Part shown: in pieces, positions 1-9,328 of the stretch
Layout: the number at the start of each line of letters is the position of its first letter
Numbering within the stretch: position 1 is the stretch's first letter
Assembly: GCF_018449435.1 (NCBI RefSeq)
Contig: NZ_JAHCMU010000007.1
Span: forward strand, 1-64,000
Length of the DNA: 64,000 nucleotides
Direction: 5' to 3'
Source of the DNA: Flagellimonas sp. 389
GTDB taxonomy: Bacteria > Bacteroidota > Bacteroidia > Flavobacteriales > Flavobacteriaceae
Translations under genes and position numbers: made by a program
The notes under the pieces: generated by a model
Database searches by the model: none
Told to the model about the DNA's origin: nothing
Seen by the model: only the letters and a program-made list of their open reading frames with translations

Positions 1-190
1 TTTTTTTCATGTGACAGTTAAAATTTAAAGTTAGAAAATTCTAATTTTAAGCTGTCCTATTTTTAGGGAAGGCTACAAATTCCTTATGCAATTTAGAATG
101 ATTTTTAGAATCAGTACAGAAAAAAATATTCAGACCCACAAGTTTTTAAAAACTATTGCATCTAAACTTAAAAAGTAAAACAATGAAATT

Positions 191-478
191 ATGAAAATCA
201 GCACTTTAAAATTAGGAATTTCAATTGGAGTAATTGGATTATTGACCTCATGTAATTTGAAAGCCCAACAAGGTCAAAACAGAGAAAGAAGAGAACCTCC
301 CTCATTTGAAGACCTATTGGAAAAAATGGATGAGGATGAGGACGGAAAACTTTCAAAAGCAGAAGTTAAAGGGCGATTGAAAAATATCTTTGATGAGATT
401 GATTCGGATGAAGATGGTTATATCACCGAAGAGGAATTCGAAAAAGCCCCGAGACCAGAAAGGTCTAACAGAAACTAA
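191..478 (+). CDS. EF-hand lipoprotein
   Basis: Small (95 aa) secreted calcium-binding protein. The N-terminus is a lipoprotein signal peptide with lipobox LTSC, so Cys21 would be lipidated. Two EF-hand loops are clear: residues 47-58 (DEDEDGKLSKAE) and 71-82 (DSDEDGYITEEE), each with D-x-D-x-D-G and a Glu at position 12. The pair would form one EF-hand lobe in the periplasm or at the cell surface. An ATG at 183 is closed at once by a stop, so 191 is the start. The next gene on the same strand is SCO1-like, but no joint function is evident. The partner and role are unknown; the calcium-binding call rests on the loops alone. Confidence 0.85.
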   Translation: MKISTLKLGISIGVIGLLTSCNLKAQQGQNRERREPPSFEDLLEKMDEDEDGKLSKAEVKGRLKNIFDEIDSDEDGYITEEEFEKAPRPERSNRN

Positions 479-556
479 AAACGATATTATAAATGGATAT
501 ACCATAGATTATTATTCCAATAACCGATTACAGTAAAAAGTTGGTTTTTAAAACAA

Positions 557-697
557 ATGGGGTTGCAGCAGGCATGGTTGAAAAACGAAAAGATGTATGT
601 AAATTATGAAGCCAAAAACGGAAGGATTTTTGGTATGAGGCGAGCTAATTCATGTTATAAACTAGAAAATGAAGATGTGGTATTATCTAAAAATTAA
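557..697 (+). other. Possible small or relic open frame between the EF-hand and SCO genes
   Basis: The 190 bp between the EF-hand and SCO genes are not empty of coding signal. A frame open from a stop at 521 has an ATG at 557 and runs to 697, giving 46 aa rich in K, N, Y and E, and overlaps the start of the SCO gene by 29 bases. No family is recognised. It may be the eroded tail of a lost gene or chance in AT-rich DNA. Confidence 0.2.
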
Positions 698-1370
698 TTT
701 CCTTGGTTATTTATGTATTTTTCTATTGGTTGGTTTTTCAAGTTGTAGAAAAGAAATCAAGAAAGAAATGGTAAAAGCTGAAGAAACCAGTAGAGTTGAA
801 TTTCTTCCTTATTTTGGTGATGAATCTTTTACACCAAATTGGATGACCCCCGAGAGCAAAGAAGAAAAAGAATTTCATAAAATTCCTGACTTTGAATTAA
901 CTAATCAGTTAGGTGACACCATTACACAAAAAACTTTTGACAATAAGATTTATGTAGTAGATTTCTTTTTTACAAGCTGTCCGGGTATTTGTCTAAAGAT
1001 GACCAACAATATGACCAAAATACAAGAAGCTTTTAAAGATGACCCTGAAGTCCTTATACTCTCACATTCGGTAACACCCACTATAGATTCTGTATCTGTA
1101 TTAAAGGCATATGCAGATAAGTATGGTGTATTGGCCAATAAATGGCATTTGGTCACTGGCGATAAAGAAGAAATTTATACGCTTGGACGAGACCACTACT
1201 TTGTGGAAAACGATTTGGGCGAACCCAAAAGTGTTGATGACTTTTTACATACAGAAAACTTCTTACTGATAGATAAGGAAAAGCATATTAGAGGTATTTA
1301 CAATGGATTGAACAGATCATCCATAGCCCAGCTGACAACAGACATAAAGTCCTTGAAAAAAGAGATTTAA
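669..1370 (+). CDS. SCO1/SenC/PrrC-family lipoprotein
   Basis: Thioredoxin-fold protein of the SCO family, which in other bacteria helps load copper into the CuA centre of cytochrome oxidase or acts as a thiol reductase. Length 233 aa. The lipobox FSSC puts the lipidated residue at Cys26. The SCO metal motif C-x3-C is present (TSCPGIC, Cys104 and Cys108), and the conserved distal His is likely His194 in FLHTENF, so all three copper ligands are kept. It is probably anchored in the inner membrane facing the periplasm. The gene ends only 7 bp from the convergent TonB-receptor gene. No oxidase genes are in the window, so the client is not known. Confidence 0.88.
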   Translation: MKMWYYLKINFLGYLCIFLLVGFSSCRKEIKKEMVKAEETSRVEFLPYFGDESFTPNWMTPESKEEKEFHKIPDFELTNQLGDTITQKTFDNKIYVVDFFFTSCPGICLKMTNNMTKIQEAFKDDPEVLILSHSVTPTIDSVSVLKAYADKYGVLANKWHLVTGDKEEIYTLGRDHYFVENDLGEPKSVDDFLHTENFLLIDKEKHIRGIYNGLNRSSIAQLTTDIKSLKKEI

Positions 1371-1377
1371 GTTTTAA

Positions 1378-4005
1378 TTAAAAGAACAATCTTAGGGTGG
1401 CATTAGGCATAAATCCCAATGACAATTGCTCAATCTGGTCTAACTCTTGCCTGCCGGTATCTGGATTCTCATCCACACGATAAAAAACCGATATCGGAAT
1501 TTGACGATTGTATAGGTTTTGAAAAGAGACGCCAAACGTACCCCTAAAACCACTATCATTGGTATTTCCAAATTTGTATAACATAGAAGCGTCCAGACGG
1601 TGGTAATTAGGTAATCTTCTGCTGTTCAAATTTCCAAAATTTATGGCACCTGTTGTGGCACTAAAGCTATCAACAGGGGTAAAAGGAGTCCCGGTTCTGT
1701 AAGACCATCCTAAAGACAATTCCCAATTCTGAACATCCAAGGTATTGGATATTCTAAAATTATGGGTCACATCATTATTACCAGGAAAAGGATTCGCTTG
1801 TAATGCTTCAAACGTATACTCCACATTATTGTAGGTATATCCCAACCAAATACGGTAATCTGCAATGGACTTTTTCAACAAGACATCGACCCCAAAAATA
1901 TCACTTTCTCCCTGTGATATTTCCTCAGCTGTGTTTGTAAAACCATTGGTAAAAGAGGTAAGTCCAGTTATATTTTTTACATATCCATCAATATCCAATG
2001 TCCAACCATTTGAGTCGACCAATAAACCTGCTGAAAGCTGGGTACTTTCCAAAATTGGGATGTCATTATCGTTGGAAAGTGTCCAGATGTTATTTTCCAA
2101 TCGAAGTTGAATATCCTCAAATTCTATAAGCTGGCTTACTGGCTGATACCTCTTTTCCGCAGTTCCCTTAACTCGAATTATGGGAAAAATAGGATATTCG
2201 ATATTTACCCTGGGTTCTAGAAAAAGTTCATCAACAGATGAATAATGAGACCCTCGAACCCCTAAACTTAACAGACCCTTATTTTGTGGTCGAAAAATAT
2301 ATTCTCCGTAAACCGAATTAGCTTGATTGGTATTGGAACGCCTTACATTAAATTCCCTTGCGGAAGATGGTAACGGAAATTCATCTTCATCGTCAGGATC
2401 AAGATCGTCATCACCATCAGGTTCATCTCGAAACAATTGAAAGAAAACATCCAAATTGGAATATTGGTATCCTAATTTTATGGAATGTTGTGGAATAAAC
2501 TCATAAGCCAGATTAAAATCAAATCCATAGTCTTCGACGGTGTTTCTTCTAAAATTTCGTTCCTCTATTTCTAAATCTTCGCTTACCACGTTCTCATATT
2601 CACTATCAAAGCTGGAATAATATGCTTTTAAAGAATGCTGTAATTTTCCAAACTTGGTTCCGTTCCAATTAAAACTGGCTCCTTGATTCTCAACAATCAA
2701 TTTATCCTCGGTCACGTCTTCTTCATCCCTTGAGAAAAAATCCAGATCATTATTGGTCAAAAGCCCACTTATAGAAATATTATCATTTTTTGAAGGTTGA
2801 AGAAGTAATTTTGCATTGGTATCGTAAAAAAAGAAACTATCTCCTCCCAGGATTTCGCTGATGTCATCATCGTCATCATCAATAATTTCACCAGACACAT
2901 CAGTAACCACTCTTGTATTTTGAAACACTTTTTTTGATAGCGCTGTGTATGTAGGTGTTTCCAGGACGTCTGTATAAGACCTTCTTGCCGATAAGATCAG
3001 GGCAGCTTTTTCACCTAAGGCAGCCTTTAAGAATCCATCCGCATGCGTACCGTTGATTCCTATACCTCCTGTGGTCTTTCTGGGCACATTGGCATCAGTG
3101 GTTATATCGATAACCCCCGAGATACGGTCACCATACTCTGGACTTGCTCCCCCTTTATAAATTTTGGCACTTTCTGTCACGTAAGGATTAAATGCTGAAA
3201 TCATTCCAAAAAAGTGTCCCGTATTGTACATTTTGATGCCATCGAAAAAAATCAGGTTTTGATCCGGTGAACCCCCACGGATTTGAATTCCAGCAGCAGA
3301 TTCGTCCAGACTGGTAATCCCGGGAATCAACTGTATACTCTGAAATACATCTGGTTCTACCAAACCCGGTAAAATCCCTTGTTTGGCGTTGTTCAAGGTA
3401 AACGACCCGTCCGTATTCTTATCAATACCTGTAGTGAGATAGGCCAAGACCACTACTTCTTTCAAAGACTGCGTTTCTGGGAGCATAATTATGTTTTTAC
3501 AATCATCTGTAACATAATCGGATACTTTTAAGGTCTTGTCTGCAAAACCAACATACTCAATAAGCAGACCTTGGCTTTGCTCCACATTTTGTATTTGAAA
3601 AAACCCGTTTTCATCGGTTATCGTACCATTTGTGGTACCTGCTAAAACCACTGTGGCATATGGCAGGGGTGTACTTGTATCACTATCAAATAAGTAACCA
3701 CAAACATCTGTTTTTGTGGAAGGCTTACTAATAATGACCTGTTTTTCTGAAACTTTTTCAAAAATCAGCCCAGTCTGTTCCATCAGTTCGGTCAACAAAT
3801 CAGTTTCTGTTATGTTGGAACTTGAAAGTGTTACGCGTTTACCGGCAACAACATTCTCTGCATAAGAAAAAGAAATATCCATTTTGGATTCCAAATCCAA
3901 CAATACCATTTTTAAACTTGTACCATTATAATTAACAGTAATTATTTTTTGCCCAAAAGCTCCCATTGAACCAAATACAAACAGTAAACACAACAGTCTT
4001 TTCAT
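1378..4005 (-). CDS. TonB-dependent receptor with STN domain (FecA-like)
   Basis: Outer-membrane active transporter, 875 aa. Signal peptide about 1-18, then an STN (secretin/TonB short N-terminal) domain about 20-95, a carboxypeptidase-regulatory-like beta domain about 100-180, a plug around 205-310 (IQIRGGSPDQNLIFFDG), and a 22-strand-type barrel ending in Phe. The STN domain and the adjacent FecR and ECF sigma genes mark the signalling type: substrate binding is relayed through FecR to the sigma factor. No SusD partner is present, which separates it from the glycan SusC type at 20.7 kb. Two very acidic runs (about residues 377-382 and 530-545) would sit in loops. The substrate is unknown; an iron chelate or other scarce solute is inferred from family precedent. 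Confidence 0.88.
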   Translation of the reverse strand: MKRLLCLLFVFGSMGAFGQKIITVNYNGTSLKMVLLDLESKMDISFSYAENVVAGKRVTLSSSNITETDLLTELMEQTGLIFEKVSEKQVIISKPSTKTDVCGYLFDSDTSTPLPYATVVLAGTTNGTITDENGFFQIQNVEQSQGLLIEYVGFADKTLKVSDYVTDDCKNIIMLPETQSLKEVVVLAYLTTGIDKNTDGSFTLNNAKQGILPGLVEPDVFQSIQLIPGITSLDESAAGIQIRGGSPDQNLIFFDGIKMYNTGHFFGMISAFNPYVTESAKIYKGGASPEYGDRISGVIDITTDANVPRKTTGGIGINGTHADGFLKAALGEKAALILSARRSYTDVLETPTYTALSKKVFQNTRVVTDVSGEIIDDDDDDISEILGGDSFFFYDTNAKLLLQPSKNDNISISGLLTNNDLDFFSRDEEDVTEDKLIVENQGASFNWNGTKFGKLQHSLKAYYSSFDSEYENVVSEDLEIEERNFRRNTVEDYGFDFNLAYEFIPQHSIKLGYQYSNLDVFFQLFRDEPDGDDDLDPDDEDEFPLPSSAREFNVRRSNTNQANSVYGEYIFRPQNKGLLSLGVRGSHYSSVDELFLEPRVNIEYPIFPIIRVKGTAEKRYQPVSQLIEFEDIQLRLENNIWTLSNDNDIPILESTQLSAGLLVDSNGWTLDIDGYVKNITGLTSFTNGFTNTAEEISQGESDIFGVDVLLKKSIADYRIWLGYTYNNVEYTFEALQANPFPGNNDVTHNFRISNTLDVQNWELSLGWSYRTGTPFTPVDSFSATTGAINFGNLNSRRLPNYHRLDASMLYKFGNTNDSGFRGTFGVSFQNLYNRQIPISVFYRVDENPDTGRQELDQIEQLSLGFMPNATLRLFF

Positions 4006-4014
4006 TTCAAATGT

Positions 4015-4929
4015 TTACGGGATTTTGAGGAATACTGTTTTTTTATCTTCAGAAACTTCATATGCAATACCCATGGGTACAAATACGGTTTTCAATGCAA
4101 TCTCTAGATTATCGTGAACAAAGCTACCTGTAAAACCTTCTACATTGCCTAAGGCATTGCTTTCAATATTGATTCCGTACTGTGCTTCCAACTCCTTGAT
4201 GACCTCGTTCAAATCAACATTGGAAAACGTGCTTTTGCCCTGTATCCATGATGGGGAGGTTTCATTGATTCTCACCTTCTGGATGGTACTCGCTTCAATT
4301 AGTTTGATAGCATCTCCTTGTTCCAAAATAGCTTCTTTGTCAGCACTAATTGTTTCAAACCTGACTTTTCCTTCATAACAAGTCAAAGAAAAATTAGCAG
4401 TTCTCGTTCTTACATTGAATTCTGTTCCCAGTACGGAAACTGTTCCTGATTCTGTTTCAACCTTAAAACCTTCTCCCTTTGTCACCTTGAAAAAAGCTTC
4501 TCCTCTAAGGTTTACCGTCTTGTTATTCTTCCAAAAAAAACGCTCATGGGCAAGTGTGGTCCCCGCATTAAGCTCCACTACAGACCCGTCAGGCAGCGTA
4601 ACCGTAAACTGCTCACCAAATGAAGTTGAATAGGATACTTCATTAAAGAAAATACCAATAATCAAAACTATTGAAGCCGCCATACCAACAACATAATGAA
4701 GGGGTCTTAGACGAATTACTTTGCTTTTTGATCTTTCATTAATTTTAGCTAGCACCTTACTTTTTAATGAAGTAGTATTAAAGTTTGGTGCTTTAAATTG
4801 ATCCATCCCCTGAACAATCTGCTGATACTCCAAAAACTCAGGGGAGCTTTCAAACTCGGCCTGTTCTTCTGTTGTGAGCTCACCTGCCAACCATTTGGCT
4901 AATATGGTATCATTTTTATCTTCGAACAT
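4015..4929 (-). CDS. FecR-family anti-sigma factor
   Basis: Single-pass inner-membrane regulator, 304 aa. The N-terminal cytoplasmic part (1-75) would hold the sigma factor. One membrane segment lies at about 78-95. The periplasmic FecR domain follows at about 100-200 (TLPDGSVVELNAGT, then VSVLGTEFNVRT), and the C-terminal DUF4974-type domain at about 232-303, which in this family contacts the receptor STN domain. It lies 49 bp after the ECF sigma gene and 9 bp before the TonB receptor, so the three are one signalling operon. In known systems FecR is both inhibitor and co-activator; which applies here cannot be read from sequence. Confidence 0.9.
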   Translation of the reverse strand: MFEDKNDTILAKWLAGELTTEEQAEFESSPEFLEYQQIVQGMDQFKAPNFNTTSLKSKVLAKINERSKSKVIRLRPLHYVVGMAASIVLIIGIFFNEVSYSTSFGEQFTVTLPDGSVVELNAGTTLAHERFFWKNNKTVNLRGEAFFKVTKGEGFKVETESGTVSVLGTEFNVRTRTANFSLTCYEGKVRFETISADKEAILEQGDAIKLIEASTIQKVRINETSPSWIQGKSTFSNVDLNEVIKELEAQYGINIESNALGNVEGFTGSFVHDNLEIALKTVFVPMGIAYEVSEDKKTVFLKIP

Positions 4930-4978
4930 CTTTATGGATTCAATGAATGAACAGGTTAATCATGAATTACCCTACCCC

Positions 4979-5491
4979 TTAAATATTATTTATCGTTTTT
5001 CTCATTTTAACCAATGCTTTGTGCATTCTCTTTTCTACTGCTTTTTGCGAAACTCCCAGCATTTCTGCAATTTCCTTATAGGTTTTCTTGTTAATCCTGT
5101 TCAGCAGAAAAACTTCTCGTTGTCCTTCTGGCAGTGCATTGATCGCATTTTGGAGTTTTTCCATAAACTCGTTCTCTTCAATTTTATATTCCGGTGTTTC
5201 AATATCCGATGAGCTTCTAGGAATTTTGGCGTATTCCAGCACTACTTTTTTATGGGCCACTTGATTATAAAAAGCATTTTTTGCAACCGTGTACAAAAAA
5301 GCTTTGGCCTTTTCCACAATCACCTTTTTACAATTGTTCCAAAGCTTTATAAAAGCCTCTTGTGCCAGGTCTTCTGCCTGTTGTAAATCACCACATTGGT
5401 AATACAGATAGTTACAAAGCGTTTGGGAATTAAGCTCAAAAATTTGATTGAAAACTTTCTTATCACAAACTGAGTTTTCAGTATCAGCCAT
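4979..5491 (-). CDS. ECF-type RNA polymerase sigma factor (FecI-like)
   Basis: Extracytoplasmic-function sigma factor of 170 aa, the usual size. Sigma region 2 covers about 20-90 (DLAQEAFIKLWNN is the core-binding and -10 recognition helix area). Region 4 covers about 110-165, with the -35-binding helix-turn-helix YKEIAEMLGVSQKAVEKRM. It is first in the operon with FecR and the TonB receptor and presumably drives that operon when the receptor is occupied. ATG at 5491 is followed by a polar start typical of the family. No autoregulatory promoter could be identified in the 130 bp upstream. Confidence 0.92.
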   Translation of the reverse strand: MADTENSVCDKKVFNQIFELNSQTLCNYLYYQCGDLQQAEDLAQEAFIKLWNNCKKVIVEKAKAFLYTVAKNAFYNQVAHKKVVLEYAKIPRSSSDIETPEYKIEENEFMEKLQNAINALPEGQREVFLLNRINKKTYKEIAEMLGVSQKAVEKRMHKALVKMRKTINNI

Positions 5492-5625
5492 GGAGCACTA
5501 TTTTAGGAGGGATGGGGTATATTGTTTAGGTCGTTCCTCTATCAAAAATACTAAATAATATGTGTAGAAAAACACAAATAACCCAACGAAATAGGGATAT
5601 TAAAAGTATTGGGAAAGCTGTAATC

Positions 5626-7212
5626 TTAATGCTCCGGAATGACATACTTTCCATTGACCATTCTTAAAATATTCAATGGATTTGCCTGTTTCAGTTCATC
5701 TGGGAGCAACAAATCTGGAAAGTTTTGAAAGCACACTGGCCTTGTAAATCTTGTTATTGCCGCTGTACCCACAGATGTCATCCTTGCATCTGTAGTGGCG
5801 GGAAAAGGCCCTCCATGAACCATAGCGTGACATACCTCAACCCCTGTTGGAAAACCATTGATGAGTATCCGACCTACTTTACGTTCCAAAATTTTCAATA
5901 AATCGGCATAAGCTTGTAAATCATCTTCGGTACCATGGACAGTTGCCGTAAGATGTCCATGCAGACTATTTGCTATGGCTAGCATTTCATCTTTTTCTTG
6001 GGTTTGTATCAAAAGTGTTGAAGGACCAAACACTTCTTCTTCCAAATCTTTGTCTTCCAAAAAATTGTTTGCCGAAACAGCGATAATTTCAGCGACGCCT
6101 TGATTACATCCTTCCCTTTCGACACCCTTTGAGATGGATTCGACCTTAGTCTTGGATTTTAATTTTTCAAGTCCTGACTCGTATCCTTTTTGGATGGAAG
6201 TGGACAACATCGTAGCCGATTCCGAAGTTGAAATGGGATTTCTTAGTTCTTCTTTAAAAAGGGCTGTCTGATCTACTTTAGGCAGTACGGTAATCCCTGG
6301 ATTGGTACAAAATTGACCAACACCTAATTGAACAGAGCCCGATAAACCGTTTGCAATAGTTACATAGCTATTTTGCATCGCTTTTGGTAGGATAAATACT
6401 GGATTGACACTACCCATTTCTGCATACACCGGGATTGGTTCTTTTCGTTTGGCAGCTTCATCAAACAAAGCTTTTCCTCCTTTAAAGGAACCCGTAAAAC
6501 CGATTGCCTTTATCAAAGGGTGTTTGACGATTGCCTGTCCAACGCTGTTGGAAACTCCATGGACCATTGAGAATACACCATTGGGCATATTACATTTCTT
6601 GGCCGCCGTGATTATTGCTTTGGCAACCAATTCAGAAGTTCCCGGATGTAAAGGATGGGCCTTTACGACAACTGTGCAACCTGCCGCCAGGACCGAGACG
6701 GTATCACCACCAGCTACCGAAAAAGCCAATGGGAAATTACTGGCCCCAAAAATGCCTACAGGACCCAAAGGCATTTGCATATAACGAATATCTGGTTTGG
6801 GAACTGGTTTTCTTTCTGGATTTGCTAAATCTATTCTTGCGTCTACCCAGGAACCATCTCTTAATACGGAGGCAAAAAGTTTTAATTGTCCTGTTGTACG
6901 CCCCAGTTCCCCTTTTAATCTACCGGCGGGCAAACCAGTTTCTTGACCACATAACGCAATCAGATCTTCTTCAAGTTTCTGTAATTCTGAAGCAATAGCA
7001 TCTAAAAATGAAGCTTTTTCATGTCCAGATTTTTCTCGATAGGTCACAAAGGCGTGTTCAGCTAAGGCAATGGCTTCATCAATCTCAGTATCCGTCGCTT
7101 CGTAAAATTTTGTAGTTAGGTCCTCTCCTGTAGAAGGGTTTTTAGCACGAAAAACCGTGTCTCCCATATTTGAAGAACGATACCCCAAGAAATTTTTTCC
7201 GCTTGTTCCCAT
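5626..7212 (-). CDS. Alpha-ketoglutaric semialdehyde (2,5-dioxovalerate) dehydrogenase-type ALDH
   Basis: NAD(P)-dependent aldehyde dehydrogenase of 528 aa, closest in pattern to the 2,5-dioxovalerate dehydrogenases of sugar-acid oxidation. The catalytic Cys302 lies in GVGQFCTNPG. The family glutamate is in PVYAEMGSVNP, and FGASNFPLAFS is the cofactor-binding segment. Cytoplasmic, no signal peptide. It is last in the row MFS-SDR-SDR-kdgK-kdgA-Nramp-ALDH, 155 bp after the Nramp-like gene, so it may be co-transcribed or have its own promoter. The standard alginate route (DEH-KDG-KDPG) needs no such step, so the real substrate may be a side product or another uronate or aldarate. The ALDH family call is secure; the substrate is inferred from similarity. 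Confidence 0.8.
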   Translation of the reverse strand: MGTSGKNFLGYRSSNMGDTVFRAKNPSTGEDLTTKFYEATDTEIDEAIALAEHAFVTYREKSGHEKASFLDAIASELQKLEEDLIALCGQETGLPAGRLKGELGRTTGQLKLFASVLRDGSWVDARIDLANPERKPVPKPDIRYMQMPLGPVGIFGASNFPLAFSVAGGDTVSVLAAGCTVVVKAHPLHPGTSELVAKAIITAAKKCNMPNGVFSMVHGVSNSVGQAIVKHPLIKAIGFTGSFKGGKALFDEAAKRKEPIPVYAEMGSVNPVFILPKAMQNSYVTIANGLSGSVQLGVGQFCTNPGITVLPKVDQTALFKEELRNPISTSESATMLSTSIQKGYESGLEKLKSKTKVESISKGVEREGCNQGVAEIIAVSANNFLEDKDLEEEVFGPSTLLIQTQEKDEMLAIANSLHGHLTATVHGTEDDLQAYADLLKILERKVGRILINGFPTGVEVCHAMVHGGPFPATTDARMTSVGTAAITRFTRPVCFQNFPDLLLPDELKQANPLNILRMVNGKYVIPEH

Positions 7213-7367
7213 AATATTTAAAATAAGAAGTTTAGTAGTTTAAAAGTAATGTTTTGAACTCATTTGAATGCTTTGGATTGAAGCGAAGTTGCCTCGTCAT
7301 TTAACAAGAATGATAGTTCTATGAGCTATCGGAAAAGTCTAAACGGGTTCTTTGTACTGCATCCGTA

Positions 7368-8645
7368 CTAAAGATAATTCATTAATGCCGATATACCGTT
7401 GTATGAAATTAGGCAGGCGAAGATCAACGAAAGTATCAAAATGATGTTGATCCATTTGCCAGTACGATGCTCTCTCATAATTACTTTTTTGTTATTGATA
7501 AGAAAAAGAATTCCAACAATTACCAGCGGCAAAACAAATACATTGAATACTTGGGATAGAATTTGCATTTCAATTGGGTTGGCACCAAAAATTGGCACTA
7601 TCAAAGCAAATAAGCAGGCTATAAATGTGATGATTTTAAACTGCCCTGAACTGGTATCCAATTTTCCGGACCGATAATCCGCTACCAAAATTGGTGCGAT
7701 CAATAGACAGGGAAAAATTGAAGATAAACCTGCACTCAAGGTGCCAAAAAAGAAAAGGGTAAGCGCAAATTTCCCTGCCACAGGTTCCAAGACTCCCACC
7801 ATATCCAAAACTTTGGTAACCGGTTCTCCTTGATGAAACAATGCACCACAGGCAACAGCCATGATAGTAGTACTAATGACAAATACCAAACAAGCGGCTA
7901 TTATCGCGTCTCTCTTTTGCTGTTTCAAATCGTTTATGCCCCATCCTTTTCCTTGTACAAAAAGTGGTCTCGATAAAAAGGTCGCAGCTGCCATTGTGGT
8001 TCCTACAAATGCCGCTACCATAATTTGCCCACCTTCTACATCAGGCACAGATGGTATTAATCCTTTTACTACTTCCAGAGGCAATGGGTAGACCATAAAA
8101 AGAGAAATAAGAAACGAGGAGGCCATTATAGTCACAAAAAACACCAATATCTTTTCAAAAAAAGTATATTTTCCAACGAGCAAAAGACCGTACATAGTGG
8201 CGATTACAACAATGGCTATACTTAATACGGTTTCATATTGATGGTCTGCAACACCAGGAAAATATATATGGATAATCTCAAATATGATATTCGAGGATAT
8301 TCCCAGTATACCCATCAACGAATTCCACTGTCCAAATGAGATTCCAACGATAATAAGTATAGCTATTAATTTTCCGTATTTAAGATGCTTCTTAAATGCA
8401 AACAATGCTGTTTCTCCCGTAAGCAGAGCATAATTACCATAAACGTACATCAAAACTCCCGAGAAAAAACAACTTAACAACAATACCCATAGCAATTGCA
8501 TGCCGTAAGTACTACCGGCAACGATCATTGAAGTTACGCTACCTGTACCTATGGTATAACCAATGGCAAAAATACCCGGCCCAAATGCCAATACGACCCC
8601 CAATATCTTTTTCCATATAGATGGGCTTGGGGTCAAATCGGGCAT
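7368..8645 (-). CDS. Nramp-fold (LeuT-like) transporter lacking the metal-binding motifs
   Basis: Polytopic membrane protein of 425 aa with about 11 membrane segments. The Nramp signature frame is present (GPGIFAIGY at residues 22-30), but the DPGN motif of helix 1, whose Asp and Asn bind metal, reads TIGTGS (31-36). In helix 6 the M-P-H-N run is MAAATF (219-224): the Met is kept and Pro-His-Asn become Ala. A normal Mn/Fe transporter is therefore unlikely. The gene lies 6 bp before (upstream of) kdgA in an alginate/KDG operon, so carriage of an organic acid or sugar acid is a fair inference. Automatic pipelines would call it a divalent metal transporter; the missing ligands argue against that. 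Confidence 0.72.
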   Translation of the reverse strand: MPDLTPSPSIWKKILGVVLAFGPGIFAIGYTIGTGSVTSMIVAGSTYGMQLLWVLLLSCFFSGVLMYVYGNYALLTGETALFAFKKHLKYGKLIAILIIVGISFGQWNSLMGILGISSNIIFEIIHIYFPGVADHQYETVLSIAIVVIATMYGLLLVGKYTFFEKILVFFVTIMASSFLISLFMVYPLPLEVVKGLIPSVPDVEGGQIMVAAFVGTTMAAATFLSRPLFVQGKGWGINDLKQQKRDAIIAACLVFVISTTIMAVACGALFHQGEPVTKVLDMVGVLEPVAGKFALTLFFFGTLSAGLSSIFPCLLIAPILVADYRSGKLDTSSGQFKIITFIACLFALIVPIFGANPIEMQILSQVFNVFVLPLVIVGILFLINNKKVIMREHRTGKWINIILILSLIFACLISYNGISALMNYL

Positions 8646-8651
8646 TTTTGC

Positions 8652-9320
8652 TTATGCTTTAAGTTCCGAAATAATCGCCAAGGTTTCTTTGACCTTATTT
8701 TCAAGACCTTTAAAGTCTTTTTTTGCAAGAACGTCCTTGCTTATCAACTTGGAACCCATGCCTACGCAGGTCACACCTGCATCAAACCATCCTTTTAGGT
8801 TACTTTTTTCGGTACTCACCCCACCTGTGGGCATCACACTTGTCCATGGTTGCGGACCCTTGATAGCTTTCACAAAGTCCGGACCATAGGTGGACCCAGG
8901 AAACAATTTAACCAATTCACAACCCAATTCCTCAGCACGATTGATCTCGGTCAATGAGCCGCAACCCGGAGACCAAAGTACTTTTCTCCTGTTACAAACC
9001 TTTGCAATATCTTCCCGTAACGATGGGGTAACGATAAAATTCGCTCCCATTTGCATGAACATGGAAGCTGCAGCAGCATCTGTAATGGAGCCTACTCCCA
9101 TAATCATTCCCGGAAGCTCTTGTATCGCAAACTTGTTCAGTTCTAAAAATACCTCAAAAGCAAAGTCGCCCCTAGCCGTAAACTCCAGTAGTCGTGCACC
9201 ACCATCATAACAAGCCCTTAGTACGTTTTTACCAAGTTCCACATCAGGATGGTAGAACAATGGAACCATTCCATTGCTCCCCATCACCTGTACTACTTCT
9301 AATCTTGAATATTGTGCCAT
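8652..9320 (-). CDS. kdgA: 2-dehydro-3-deoxy-phosphogluconate (KDPG) aldolase
   Basis: Class I aldolase (Eda/KHG family), 222 aa, splitting KDPG to pyruvate and glyceraldehyde-3-phosphate, the last step of the alginate monomer route. The Schiff-base lysine lies in ELVKLFPGST and the phosphate-binding loop in MPTGGVS. The catalytic Glu is in LLEFTARGDF. Cytoplasmic. The gene follows kdgK by 8 bp and precedes the Nramp-like gene by 6 bp, so all three are surely one transcript. Family members may also cleave 4-hydroxy-2-oxoglutarate; the neighbouring KDG kinase makes KDPG the likely substrate. Confidence 0.93.
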   Translation of the reverse strand: MAQYSRLEVVQVMGSNGMVPLFYHPDVELGKNVLRACYDGGARLLEFTARGDFAFEVFLELNKFAIQELPGMIMGVGSITDAAAASMFMQMGANFIVTPSLREDIAKVCNRRKVLWSPGCGSLTEINRAEELGCELVKLFPGSTYGPDFVKAIKGPQPWTSVMPTGGVSTEKSNLKGWFDAGVTCVGMGSKLISKDVLAKKDFKGLENKVKETLAIISELKA

Positions 9321-9328
9321 ATCGTATT

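Noticed and set aside
7311-7329. GATAG/CTATC hairpin between the Nramp-like and ALDH genes as a terminator
   Set aside because: Only a 5-bp stem with a long loop and no T run; too weak to call.
7368-8645. Calling this gene mntH
   Set aside because: Both metal-binding motifs of Nramp transporters are missing.
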